Positions 27,249 through 37,715 of a DNA stretch of 64,000 nucleotides are shown one piece after another. The position numbers and the translations under genes are program-made. The notes beneath the pieces are model-generated. The model was not told where the DNA came from and searched no databases. It saw only the letters and a program-made list of their open reading frames with translations. Position 1 is the stretch's first letter. Each line of letters starts with the position of its first letter. This DNA comes from Roseicyclus marinus (GTDB taxonomy: Bacteria > Pseudomonadota > Alphaproteobacteria > Rhodobacterales > Rhodobacteraceae): NCBI RefSeq assembly GCF_036322625.1, contig NZ_AP027266.1, positions 1,677,001 through 1,741,000 on the forward strand, given 5' to 3'.

Positions 27249-30200
27249 TCAGGAGCTCCAGCTTATTTCATCGACATTGTCGACATCATGGGTGGCGCCG
27301 TTTTGCGAAATCGCGATGTCGACGTCATGAACGCGCAGGCCATTTGGATCGCGGAACACAAGGTTGCCGGTGACGGGATCGGGTTCATAGGTCAGGTTCG
27401 GACGCTCGTCGATGATCTGGAAGGTCCAGGAATTATCGGATTCTCCGTTGAACTCGCCGCTCATGGAAACGATATCGGTCCAGTTCGACTGGTTGGAGGA
27501 CGCGCCCAGAAGCGTCTGGATATCCAGCGCATCATGGGTGGTGTCGCCACCGTCGATATCGCCCTCGTTCAGGTTGCGAATGACCATCTCGTAATCGACC
27601 TCACCGGCCGAAATGGTCAGTTCGGAGCTTGAGGACGGACCGTCGTTGCCCGAGTTCAGGCTGATGCGGTTGGTGATTGCATCGATCTGACCGAGAATGC
27701 TGTCGAGATCGAGGCGATCCCCGTCATTGCTGGAGAAATCCGAGATGACCTTTTGCCCTTCACCGGACGAGGTGCCCAGATCGGACACCTCCTCGAAGAG
27801 GAACGTGTCCGCTCCCTCGCCGCCGATCAGGGTATCGGCACCCGTCCCGGCATAGATCACATCGTCGCCGTCGCTGCCTTCGATCACGAGGTCGGATTGG
27901 GACAGGTTGTCGAAGATGATCGAGAAATCGGCCGTGACCTGGTCATTGTCCGCATCGGTGACCGTGGCAGACAGGTTCAGCTCGTGTGACACGGTATCGA
28001 GGGTGAAGATCGAATTCTTGGCCAGGCGGAAACCGGTTTCTTCCCCGGCAAAAAGCTCGACCCGATCAAAGGCTTGGCCCGGATCGACCATCAGCAGCTG
28101 ATCCGACGCGCTGCTCGATCCCTTGCCCGCGCCCGCAAGTTCGCCCTGCCCAACCATCGTGCCACCCGAATAGGCGACCCAGATCAGGGTTTCGCCATCC
28201 TCCAGATGATCGATCGTCATGCCGACCGCGCCCACGGACATGGGATTGCCGTCGTTCCCGAATTCGAGGACCAGCTTTTCGCCGACATTGTCCTTGTTGT
28301 TGCCCTTGAGGGAATTCGACACGAACTGGTTGTCGACGCCCATGCCCTGGCGGGAGATGTTCACATCCTCCTGTTCCCAACCGGTCGTGGAGGTCAGCGT
28401 TTCCGCGCCATCGTTTTCAAAGGCGGTGATCGTGAGCGTCGTGCCGTCGTCATTCTCGATGAAGACGATATCGTCCTTGCCCGATTCCACCTCCTCGGCC
28501 GAAGACAGGTCGAACGAGGAGCCCACGACCGGGTCGATGGTGCCGACCAGCTCGACCGAATAGGAGACGGTCCCATCTGCCGCGATCGAGGGGCTGACGG
28601 TAAAGATCGTCTCCTGGGCACCGGTTCCGGCATTGATCACCGCGTTCAGGCCGCCATTGCCGTCGCTGACATAGACGATCGCCTGCCCGTCCGATGTCAG
28701 GGCCACGCCCTGCGCATTGGTAACCGGCGTCCCGTCGCCCGCGATCACCACGGTTGCCCCGTCAAGATCGGCACCGACCGTGACGCCCATATCCGCCGTG
28801 ATCGGCTGGTCCTGGGCAGAGGCCGCGATGACGATGTTCTGGGCGACCGTGGCGACCGGCGCATCATCCTCGATGCGCACGCTCAGCGTGGCGGTGTCAT
28901 GATCGCCGTCCCGATCGGTGAGCGACACCGTGAAGCTTTCACTCAAGCTTTCATTCGGGGTCTGCCCATCAAGGTGGTCCTCGGCGGCCAGCAACGTGTA
29001 GGAATAGCCAACCTCGCCTGTCTCCGACGAATAGGAGGTGATCGACAAGGTGTTTCCAAGGGCGGTGGTGATCTCGGTCGGGGTGAAGACACCGTTGGAA
29101 ATCACCGTCACACCGGCAATGGACAGGGTGCCGACACCATCTTCGGCACTGATGGTAAAGACGCCCGATTGGGTCAGGCTGTCCTTCACCTCGTTCGTGC
29201 CCGTCGCGAAATCGCCCTCGTCCAGCACGAGGTCGCCCCCCGCCGCACCAAGACCGGAAATGGTCGCAGGATGATCGATGTCGAGCACGCGCAGCGTGGC
29301 CGTATCCCCCGTGTCCAACCGCTCGTAGCCGCCGCCGGTCGCCGATTGAATGCTGATCGTCGTGGCGAATTCGGAGGTCGTGTCAGGTGCGGTCTGGCTT
29401 TCCGATATCCCGGTCGTCTCGCCTGCGGCGATCGTGATCGTGACGCCGTTGCTGAGCGTCAGGATCAGGTCGCTTGCAGGCGCGTTGTCGACGGAAGCGC
29501 TGTACTGGAACGCCTCGCCTTCGGTAACGACAACATCTTCCAGCATGACCTTGGTCGTTGTGTCCGTGTCGCTCACCACGACATCGACGCTCGCACCGGA
29601 GATATCGAGCGCCTCGTAATTGCCGCCAGAGACAGAGGTCACGCTATAGGTCAGCGTGCCCGCATCGATGATCGCATCCTCGGTGTTGGGATTGGCGAAG
29701 GAGACCGTGCCGCTTGTCTGGCCTGTGGAAATGGTCAGGGTCTCGCCATTCGACAGGGTCAGAACCAGGTCGGTTTCAGGTGCGGTATCGACTCGCGCCA
29801 TGATGGTGATCTGTCCACCTTCGAGGACCGGCTGCGCCGAGAGCGTGACCGTCGTCGTGTCGATGGTATCCGTGACGGTGACGTCAACGCTGGCACCGGC
29901 GATATCCAGCGCCTCGTAATTGCCGCCCGAAGTCGCACTCACCGAGTAGCTCTGCGTTTCGCCATCGGCGTAGACATCGTCAGTGTTGGGGTTGGCGAAG
30001 GAGACAGACCCCGTCGTCTGACCCGCTCCGATCGTGATCGTCTCGCCATTGGACAAGGTCAGGACCAGGTCCGTCTCGGGCGCGTTCGTCACGCTCGCCG
30101 TGATCGTGATGTCCGATCCTTCGGCAACAGGTGCAGCCGACAGCGTCACCGTCGTCGTGTCGATGGTATCCGTGACCGACACATCCACGCTCGCACCGGC

Positions 30201-33200
30201 AATATCCAGCGCCTCGTAATTGCCGCCCGAGCTCGAGCTCACCGAGTAGCTCTGCGTCCCGCCATCGGCATAGACATCGTCGGTGTTGGGGTTCGCGAAG
30301 GAGACAGACCCCGTCGTCTGCCCCGCCCCGATCGTGATCGTCTCGCCATTGGACAAGGTCAGGACCAGGTCCGTCTCGGGCGCGTTGGTCACGCTCGCCG
30401 TGATCGTGATGTCCGACCCTTCCGCAACCGGAGCAGCCGCAAGCGTCACCGTCGTGGTATCCACCGTATCGCTCACCGCGACCGTGGCCGAAGCAGGCGC
30501 GATCACCAGATCCTCGAAGCTCTCGCCCGCGACGCTCGCCCCGCTCACCGAAACCGTCACCGCGGAGGCATCGGCAAAGACATCCTCGCCCTGTGCGGCC
30601 ACGCTGTAGCTCGTGCTCGTCTGGCCCGCCTCGATCGTCACCGTCTCGCCGGTCGAGAGCGTGACCACGAGGTCATCCTCCAGCGCCTGGCTCACGCTGA
30701 CCGTGAAGGAGGCGGCCTGCGCCTCCGTCACATCGCCATCGGAGGTGATCGACACCGTCACCGTATCGATGGTGTCCGTGACAGTGACGTCAACGCTCGC
30801 GCCGGTGAGATCCAGCGCCTCGTAATTGCCGCCCGAGGTCGAGGAGACCGAGTAGCTCTGCGTCCCGCCATCGGCATAGACGTCATCGGTGTTGGGATTG
30901 GCGAAGGAGACAGAGCCCGTCGTCTGACCCGCCCCGATCGTGATCGTCTCGCCATTGGACAAGGTCAGAACCAGGTCCGTCTCGGGCGCGTTCGTCACGC
31001 TCGCCGTGATCGTGATGTCCGATCCTTCCGCAACCGGAGCAGCCGAGAGCGTCACGCTGGTCGTGTCCACCGTATCCGTGACAGTGACGTCAACGCTCGC
31101 ACCGGCGATATCCAGCGCCTCGTAATTGCCGCCCGAGGTCGAGCTCACCGAGTAGCTCTGCGTCCCGCCATCGGCATAGACATCGTCGGTGTTGGGATTG
31201 GCGAAGGAGACAGAGCCCGTCGTCTGCCCCGCCCCGATCGTGATCGTCTCACCATTGGACAAGGTCAGAACCAGGTCCGTCTCGGGCGCGTTCGTCACGC
31301 TCGCCGTGATCGTGATGTCCGATCCTTCCGCAACGGGCGCAGCAGAGAGCGTCACGCTGGTCGTGTCCACCGTATCCGTGACCGACACATCCACGCTCGC
31401 ACCGGCAATATCCAGCGCCTCGTAATTGCCGCCCGAGGTCGCGCTGACCGAGTAGCTCTGCGTCCCGCCATCGGCATAGACATCGTCGGTGTTGGGGTTC
31501 GCGAAGGAGACAGAGCCCGTCGTCTCGCCCGCCTCGATCGTGATCGTCTCACCATTGGACAAGGTCAGGACCAGGTCCGTCTCGGGCGCGTTCGTCACGC
31601 TCGCCGTGATCGTGATGTCCGATCCTTCCGCAACGGGCGCAGCCGCAAGCGTCACCGTCGTGGTGTCGATGGTATCCGTGACCGACACATCCACGCTCGC
31701 ACCGGCGATATCCAGCGCCTCGTAATTGCCGCCGGAGGTCGAGCTCACCGAGTAGCTCTGCGTCCCGCCATCGGCGTAGACATCGTCGGTGTTGGGGTTC
31801 GCGAAGGAGACAGAGCCCGTCGTCTGCCCCGCCCCGATCGTGATCGTCTCGCCATTGGACAAGGTCAGGACCAGGTCCGTCTCGGGCGCGTTCGTCACGC
31901 TCGCCGTGATCGTGATGTCCGATCCTTCCGCAACCGGAGCAGCAGAGAGCGTCACGCTGGTCGTGTCCACCGTGTCGCTCACCGCGACCGTGGCAGAGGC
32001 AGGCGCGATCACCAGGTCCTCGAAGCTCTCGCCCGCAACGCTCGCCCCGCTCACCGAGACCGTCACCGCGGAAGCATCGGCAAAGACATCATCGCCCTGC
32101 GCCGCAACCGTATAGCTCGTGCTCGTCTGGCCCGCCTCGATCGTCACCGTCTCGCCCGTCGAGAGCGTGACCACGAGGTCATCCTCCAGCGCCTGGCTCA
32201 CGCTGACCGTGAAGGAGGCGGCCTGCGCCTCCGTCACATCGCCATCGGAGGTGATGCTCACCGTCACCGTATCGACCGTGTCGGTGACGGATACATCCAC
32301 GCTCGCGCCGGTGAGATCCAGCGCCTCGTAATTGCCGCCGGAGGTCGAGGAGACCGAGTAGCTCTGCGTGCCGCCATCGGCATAGACGTCGTCGGTGTTG
32401 GGATTGGCGAAGGAGACAGACCCCGTCGTCTGCCCCGCCCCGATCGTGATCGTCTCGCCATTGGACAAGGTCAGGACCAGGTCCGTCTCGGGCGCATTCG
32501 TCACGCTCGCCGTGATCGTGATGTCCAACCCTTCCGCAACCGGGGAAGCGGAGAGCGTCACCGTCGTCGTGTCCACCGTGTCGCTCACCGCGACCGTGGC
32601 CGAAGCCGGGGAGATCACCAGGTCCTCGAAGCTCTCGCCCGCGACGCTCGCCCCGCTCACCGAGACCGTCACCGTGCCGGCATCGGCAAAGACATCATCG
32701 CCCTGCGCCGCAACCGTATAGCTCGTGCTCGTCTCGCCCGCCTCGATCGTCACCGTCTCGCCGGTCGAGAGCGTGACCACGAGGTCATCCTCCAGCGCCT
32801 GGCTCACGCTGACCGTGAAGGAGGCGGCCTGCGCCTCCGTCACATCGCCATCGGAGGCGATGCTCACCGTCACCGTGTCGATGGTGTCGGTGACGGTGAC
32901 ATCCACGCTCGCACCGGCGATATCCAGCGCCTCGTAATTGCCGCCCGAGGTCGAGGAGACCGAGTAGCTCTGCGTCCCGCCATCGGCATAGACATCATCG
33001 GTGTTGGGATTGGCGAAGGAGACAGACCCCGTCGTCTGCCCCGCCCCGATCGTGATCGTCTCGCCATTGGACAGCGTCAGAACCAGGTCCGTCTCGGGCG
33101 CATGCGTCACGCTCGCCGTGATCGTGATGTCCGATCCTTCCGCAACCGGAGCCGCCGAGAGCGTCACGCTGGTCGTGTCGATGGTGTCGCTCACCGCGAC

Positions 33201-36200
33201 CGTGGCCGAAGCCGGGGAGATCACCAGATCCTCGAAGCTCTCGCCCGCGACGCTCGCCCCGCTCACCGAGACCGTCACCGCGGAGGCATCGGCAAAGACA
33301 TCCTCGCCCTGCGCGGCCACGCTGTAGGTCGTGCTCGTCTGACCCGCCTCGATCGTCACCGTCTCGCCGGTCGAGAGCGTGACCACGAGGTCATCCTCCA
33401 GCGCCTGGCTCACGCTGACCGTGAAGGAGGCGGCCTGCGCCTCCGTCACATCGCCATCGGAGGCGATGCTCACCGTCACCGTGTCGATGGTGTCGGTGAC
33501 GGTGACATCCACGCTCGCACCGGCGATATCCAGCGCCTCGTAATTGCCGCCCGAGGTCGAGGAGACCGAGTAGCTCTGCGTCCCGCCATCGGCATAGACA
33601 TCATCGGTGTTGGGATTGGCGAAGGAGACAGACCCCGTCGTCTGCCCCGCCCCGATCGTGATCGTCTCGCCATTGGACAGCGTCAGAACCAGGTCCGTCT
33701 CGGGCGCATGCGTCACGCTCGCCGTGATCGTGATGTCCGATCCTTCGGCGACAGGCGCCGCCGCAAGCGTCACCGTCGTCGTGTCGATGGTATCCGTGAC
33801 CGACACATCCACGCTCGCACCGGCAATATCCAGCGCCTCGTAATTGCCGCCCGAGGTCGAGCTCACCGAGTAGCTCTGCGTCCCGCCATCGGCATAGACA
33901 TCATCGGTGTTGGGATTGGCGAAGGAGACAGAGCCCGTCGTCTGCCCCGCCCCGATCGTGATCGTCTCGCCATTGGACAAGGTCAGGACCAGGTCCGTCT
34001 CGGGCGCATGCGTCACGCTCGCCGTGATCGTGATGTCCGACCCTTCCGCAACCGGAGCCGCCGCAAGCGTCACCGTCGTCGTGTCGACAGTATCCGTGAC
34101 AGTGACGTCAACGCTCGCGCCGACAATATCCAGCGCCTCGTAATTGCCGCCCGAGGTCGAGGAGACCGAGTAGCTCTGCGTCCCGCCATCGGCATAGACA
34201 TCGTCCGTGTTGGGATTGGCGAAGGAGACAGAGCCCGTCGTCTGCCCCGCCCCGATCGTGATCGTCTCGCCATTGGACAGCGTCAGGACCAGGTCCGTCT
34301 CGGGCGCGTTCGTCACGCTCGCCGTGATCGTGATGTCCGACCCTTCCGCAACCGGGGAAGCCGAGAGCGTCACCGTCGTCGTGTCGATGGTATCCGTAAC
34401 CGTGACATCGACGCTCGCGCCAGTGAGATCCAGCGCCTCGTAATTGCCGCCCGAGGTCGAGGAGACCGAGTAGCTCTGCGTCCCGCCATCGGCATAGACA
34501 TCGTCGGTGTTGGGGTTGGCGAAGGAGACAGACCCCGTCGTCTCGCCCGCCCCGATCGTGATCGTCTCGCCATTGGACAAGGTCAGGACCAGGTCCGTCT
34601 CGGGCGCGTTCGTCACGCTCGCCGTGATCGTGATGTCCGACCCTTCCGCAACCGGGGAAGCCGAGAGCGTCACCGTCGTCGTGTCGATGGTATCCGTAAC
34701 CGTGACATCGACGCTCGCGCCAGTGAGATCCAGCGCCTCGTAATTGCCGCCCGAGGTCGAGGAGACCGAGTAGCTCTGCGTCCCGCCATCGGCATAGACA
34801 TCGTCGGTGTTGGGGTTGGCGAAGGAGACAGACCCCGTCGTCTCGCCCGCCCCGATCGTGATCGTCTCGCCATTGGACAAGGTCAGGACCAGGTCCGTCT
34901 CGGGCGCGTTCGTCACGCTCGCCGTGATCGTGATGTCCGACCCTTCCGCAACCGGAGCAGCCGCAAGCGTCACCGTCGTGGTGTCGATGGTATCCGTAAC
35001 CGTGACATCGACGCTCGCGCCAGTGAGATCCAGCGCCTCGTAATTGCCGCCCGAGGTCGAGGAGACCGAGTAGCTCTGCGTCCCGCCATCGGCATAGACA
35101 TCGTCGGTGTTGGGATTGGCGAAGGAGACAGACCCCGTCGTCTGACCCGCCCCGATCGTGATCTCCGCGCCATTGGACAGCGTCAGGACCAGGTCCGTCT
35201 CGGGCGCATTCGTCACGCTCGCCGTGATCGTGATGTCCGATCCTTCCGCAACCGGAGCAGCCGAGAGCGTCACGCTGGTCGTGTCGATGGTATCCGTGAC
35301 AGCGACATCCACGCTCGCGCCGGCAATATCCAGCGCCTCGTAATTGCCGCCCGAGGTCGAGGAGACCGAGTAGCTCTGCGTCCCGCCATCGGCGTAGACG
35401 TCATCGGTGTTCGGGTTCGCGAAGGAGACAGAGCCCGTCGTCTCGCCCGCCCCGATCGTGATCGTCTCGCCATTCGACAAGGTCAGGACCAGGTCCGTCT
35501 CAGGCGCATTCGTCACGCTCGCCGTGATCGTGATGTCGCTGCCTTCCGCAACAGGTGCAGCCGAGAGCGTCACGCTGGTCGTGTCGATGGTATCCGTGAC
35601 CGACACATCCACGCTCGCACCGGCAATATCCAACGCCTCGTAATTGCCGCCCGAGGTCGCGCTGACCGAGTAGCTCTGCGTCCCGCCGTCGGCATAGACG
35701 TCATCGGTGTTGGGATTGGCGAAGGAGACAGACCCCGTCGTCTCGCCCGCCCCGATCGTGATCGTCTCGCCATTGGACAAGGTCAGGACCAGGTCCGTCT
35801 CGGGCGCGTTCGTCACGCTCGCCGTGATCGTGATGTCGCTGCCTTCCGCGACCGGCGCAGCCGAGAGCGTCACCGTGGTCGTATCGACCGTGTCGCTCAC
35901 CGCGACCGTGGCCGAAGCAGGCGCGATCACCAGATCCTCGAAGCTCTCGCCCGCGACGCTCGCCCCGCTCACCGAGACCGTCACCGCGGAGGCATCGGCA
36001 AAGACATCCTCGCCCTGTGCGGCCACGCTGTAGGTCGTGCTCGTCTGGCCCGCCTCGATCGTCACCGTCTCGCCGGTCGAGAGCGTGACCACGAGGTCAT
36101 CCTCAAGAGCCTGGCTCACGCTGACCGTGAAGGAGGCGGCCTGCGCCTCCGTCACATCGCCATCGGAGGTGATGCTTACCGTCACCGTGTCGATGGTGTC

Positions 36201-37715
36201 GGTAACCGTGACATCCACGCTCGCACCGGCAATATCCAGCGCCTCGTAATTGCCGCCCGAGGTCGAGGAGACCGAGTAGCTCTGCGTCCCGCCATCGGCA
36301 TAGACGTCATCGGTGTTGGGATTGGCGAAGGAGACAGAGCCCGTCGTCTGACCCGCCCCGATCGTGATCGTCTCGCCATTGGACAAGGTCAGGACCAGGT
36401 CCGTCTCGGGCGCGTTCGTCACGCTCGCCGTGATCGTGATGTCCGATCCTTCCGCAACCGGCGCAGCCGAGAGCGTCACGCTGGTCGTGTCGATGGTGTC
36501 GCTCACCGCGACCGTGGCCGAAGCCGGGGAGATCACCAGATCCTCGAAGCTCTCGCCCGCGACGCTCGCCCCGCTCACCGAGACCGTCACCGCGGAGGCA
36601 TCGGCAAAGACATCCTCGCCCTGCGCGGCCACGCTGTAGGTCGTGCTCGTCTGGCCCGCCTCGATCGTCACCGTCTCGCCGGTCGAGAGCGTGACCACGA
36701 GGTCATCCTCAAGAGCCTGGCTCACGCTGACCGTGAAGGAGGCGGCCTGCGCCTCCGTCACATCGCCATCGGAGGTGATCGACACCGTCACCGTGTCGAC
36801 CGTATCCGTGATCTCGGCCGTGGCGCTCGCCCCCGCAAGGCTCGTCGCCTCGAAGTTGCCCCCCGTGATCGCCGTCACCGTCGCCGTGATGGAGCCTTCG
36901 TCCACGTAGACATCGGCATTGTCGAGGCCCGTCACTGTCAGGCTGCCGGTGCCCGAGGCGTCCAGCGCGACCGTGTATTCCGTGCCGCCAACATCCACCG
37001 TCAGGCTCGCCGGGGCACCCGCCTCGGGCGCGTTGCTCAGCGCGAAGTCGAAGGTCACCGAGGTCGCATCCTCGCTGATGTCGCTCGTCGTCACGCTCAC
37101 CGTCGTCGTATCGACCGTGTCCGTGACCGAGACATCCACGCTCGCACCGGCGATATCCAGCGCCTCGTAATTGCCGCCGGAGGTCGAGGAGACCGAGTAG
37201 CTCTGCGTCCCGCCATCGGCATAGACATCGTCGGTGTTGGGATTGGCGAAGGAGACAGACCCCGTCGTCTCACCCGCCCCGATCGTGATCTCCGCACCAT
37301 TGGACAAGGTCAGGACCAGGTCCGTCTCGGGCGCATGCGTCACGCTCGCCGTGATCGTGATGTCCGACCCTTCCGCAACCGGAGCCGCCGCAAGCGTCAC
37401 CGTCGTCGTGTCGACAGTATCCGTGACAGTGACGTCAACGCTCGCGCCGACAATATCCAGCGCCTCGTAATTGCCGCCCGAGGTCGAGGAGACCGAGTAG
37501 CTCTGCGTCCCGCCATCGGCATAGACATCGTCCGTGTTGGGATTGGCGAAGGAGACAGACCCCGTCGTCTCGCCCGCCTCGATCGTGATCTCCGCGCCAT
37601 TGGACAAGGTCAGGACCAGGTCCGTCTCGGGCGCGTTCGTCACGCTCGCCGTGATCGTGATGTCCGATCCTTCGGCAACCGGCGCAGCCGCAAGCGTCAC
37701 CGTCGTCGTGTCCAC
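27249..37715 (-). CDS. giant adhesin, segment 4 (last modules, RTX and C-terminal secretion region)
   Basis: A 3488-residue open frame. After ~27 Ig-like modules, the last ones diverge (LSAQPVLEGGQITIMARVDT, then VMLEDVVVTEGEAFQYSASV). A T1SS-adhesin-type domain follows at about 28.0-29.3 kb: GDLVLDEGDFATGTNEVKDS, LTQSGVFTISAEDGVGTL, SFTVSLTDRDGDHDTATLSV, RIEDDAPVAT and a following DUF5801-like part. Near 27.8 kb lies a short RTX block GSDGDDVIYAGTGADTLIGG, EGADTFLFEEVSD, then VISDFSSNDGDRLDLDSILG, the usual type I C-terminal target region, and a further ~150 residues ending DVDNVDEISWSS. This carries the calcium-binding and export signals for the whole polypeptide. Confidence 0.8.
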   Translation of the reverse strand: MDTTTVTLAAAPVAEGSDITITASVTNAPETDLVLTLSNGAEITIEAGETTGSVSFANPNTDDVYADGGTQSYSVSSTSGGNYEALDIVGASVDVTVTDTVDTTTVTLAAAPVAEGSDITITASVTHAPETDLVLTLSNGAEITIGAGETTGSVSFANPNTDDVYADGGTQSYSVSSTSGGNYEALDIAGASVDVSVTDTVDTTTVSVTTSDISEDATSVTFDFALSNAPEAGAPASLTVDVGGTEYTVALDASGTGSLTVTGLDNADVYVDEGSITATVTAITGGNFEATSLAGASATAEITDTVDTVTVSITSDGDVTEAQAASFTVSVSQALEDDLVVTLSTGETVTIEAGQTSTTYSVAAQGEDVFADASAVTVSVSGASVAGESFEDLVISPASATVAVSDTIDTTSVTLSAAPVAEGSDITITASVTNAPETDLVLTLSNGETITIGAGQTTGSVSFANPNTDDVYADGGTQSYSVSSTSGGNYEALDIAGASVDVTVTDTIDTVTVSITSDGDVTEAQAASFTVSVSQALEDDLVVTLSTGETVTIEAGQTSTTYSVAAQGEDVFADASAVTVSVSGASVAGESFEDLVIAPASATVAVSDTVDTTTVTLSAAPVAEGSDITITASVTNAPETDLVLTLSNGETITIGAGETTGSVSFANPNTDDVYADGGTQSYSVSATSGGNYEALDIAGASVDVSVTDTIDTTSVTLSAAPVAEGSDITITASVTNAPETDLVLTLSNGETITIGAGETTGSVSFANPNTDDVYADGGTQSYSVSSTSGGNYEALDIAGASVDVAVTDTIDTTSVTLSAAPVAEGSDITITASVTNAPETDLVLTLSNGAEITIGAGQTTGSVSFANPNTDDVYADGGTQSYSVSSTSGGNYEALDLTGASVDVTVTDTIDTTTVTLAAAPVAEGSDITITASVTNAPETDLVLTLSNGETITIGAGETTGSVSFANPNTDDVYADGGTQSYSVSSTSGGNYEALDLTGASVDVTVTDTIDTTTVTLSASPVAEGSDITITASVTNAPETDLVLTLSNGETITIGAGETTGSVSFANPNTDDVYADGGTQSYSVSSTSGGNYEALDLTGASVDVTVTDTIDTTTVTLSASPVAEGSDITITASVTNAPETDLVLTLSNGETITIGAGQTTGSVSFANPNTDDVYADGGTQSYSVSSTSGGNYEALDIVGASVDVTVTDTVDTTTVTLAAAPVAEGSDITITASVTHAPETDLVLTLSNGETITIGAGQTTGSVSFANPNTDDVYADGGTQSYSVSSTSGGNYEALDIAGASVDVSVTDTIDTTTVTLAAAPVAEGSDITITASVTHAPETDLVLTLSNGETITIGAGQTTGSVSFANPNTDDVYADGGTQSYSVSSTSGGNYEALDIAGASVDVTVTDTIDTVTVSIASDGDVTEAQAASFTVSVSQALEDDLVVTLSTGETVTIEAGQTSTTYSVAAQGEDVFADASAVTVSVSGASVAGESFEDLVISPASATVAVSDTIDTTSVTLSAAPVAEGSDITITASVTHAPETDLVLTLSNGETITIGAGQTTGSVSFANPNTDDVYADGGTQSYSVSSTSGGNYEALDIAGASVDVTVTDTIDTVTVSIASDGDVTEAQAASFTVSVSQALEDDLVVTLSTGETVTIEAGETSTSYTVAAQGDDVFADAGTVTVSVSGASVAGESFEDLVISPASATVAVSDTVDTTTVTLSASPVAEGLDITITASVTNAPETDLVLTLSNGETITIGAGQTTGSVSFANPNTDDVYADGGTQSYSVSSTSGGNYEALDLTGASVDVSVTDTVDTVTVSITSDGDVTEAQAASFTVSVSQALEDDLVVTLSTGETVTIEAGQTSTSYTVAAQGDDVFADASAVTVSVSGASVAGESFEDLVIAPASATVAVSDTVDTTSVTLSAAPVAEGSDITITASVTNAPETDLVLTLSNGETITIGAGQTTGSVSFANPNTDDVYADGGTQSYSVSSTSGGNYEALDIAGASVDVSVTDTIDTTTVTLAAAPVAEGSDITITASVTNAPETDLVLTLSNGETITIEAGETTGSVSFANPNTDDVYADGGTQSYSVSATSGGNYEALDIAGASVDVSVTDTVDTTSVTLSAAPVAEGSDITITASVTNAPETDLVLTLSNGETITIGAGQTTGSVSFANPNTDDVYADGGTQSYSVSSTSGGNYEALDIAGASVDVTVTDTVDTTSVTLSAAPVAEGSDITITASVTNAPETDLVLTLSNGETITIGAGQTTGSVSFANPNTDDVYADGGTQSYSVSSTSGGNYEALDLTGASVDVTVTDTIDTVTVSITSDGDVTEAQAASFTVSVSQALEDDLVVTLSTGETVTIEAGQTSTSYSVAAQGEDVFADASAVTVSVSGASVAGESFEDLVIAPASATVAVSDTVDTTTVTLAAAPVAEGSDITITASVTNAPETDLVLTLSNGETITIGAGQTTGSVSFANPNTDDVYADGGTQSYSVSSSSGGNYEALDIAGASVDVSVTDTIDTTTVTLSAAPVAEGSDITITASVTNAPETDLVLTLSNGETITIGAGQTTGSVSFANPNTDDVYADGETQSYSVSATSGGNYEALDIAGASVDVTVTDTIDTTTVTLSAQPVLEGGQITIMARVDTAPETDLVLTLSNGETLTISTGQTSGTVSFANPNTEDAIIDAGTLTYSVTSVSGGNYEALDISGASVDVVVSDTDTTTKVMLEDVVVTEGEAFQYSASVDNAPASDLILTLSNGVTITIAAGETTGISESQTAPDTTSEFATTISIQSATGGGYERLDTGDTATLRVLDIDHPATISGLGAAGGDLVLDEGDFATGTNEVKDSLTQSGVFTISAEDGVGTLSIAGVTVISNGVFTPTEITTALGNTLSITSYSSETGEVGYSYTLLAAEDHLDGQTPNESLSESFTVSLTDRDGDHDTATLSVRIEDDAPVATVAQNIVIAASAQDQPITADMGVTVGADLDGATVVIAGDGTPVTNAQGVALTSDGQAIVYVSDGNGGLNAVINAGTGAQETIFTVSPSIAADGTVSYSVELVGTIDPVVGSSFDLSSAEEVESGKDDIVFIENDDGTTLTITAFENDGAETLTSTTGWEQEDVNISRQGMGVDNQFVSNSLKGNNKDNVGEKLVLEFGNDGNPMSVGAVGMTIDHLEDGETLIWVAYSGGTMVGQGELAGAGKGSSSASDQLLMVDPGQAFDRVELFAGEETGFRLAKNSIFTLDTVSHELNLSATVTDADNDQVTADFSIIFDNLSQSDLVIEGSDGDDVIYAGTGADTLIGGEGADTFLFEEVSDLGTSSGEGQKVISDFSSNDGDRLDLDSILGQIDAITNRISLNSGNDGPSSSSELTISAGEVDYEMVIRNLNEGDIDGGDTTHDALDIQTLLGASSNQSNWTDIVSMSGEFNGESDNSWTFQIIDERPNLTYEPDPVTGNLVFRDPNGLRVHDVDIAISQNGATHDVDNVDEISWSS

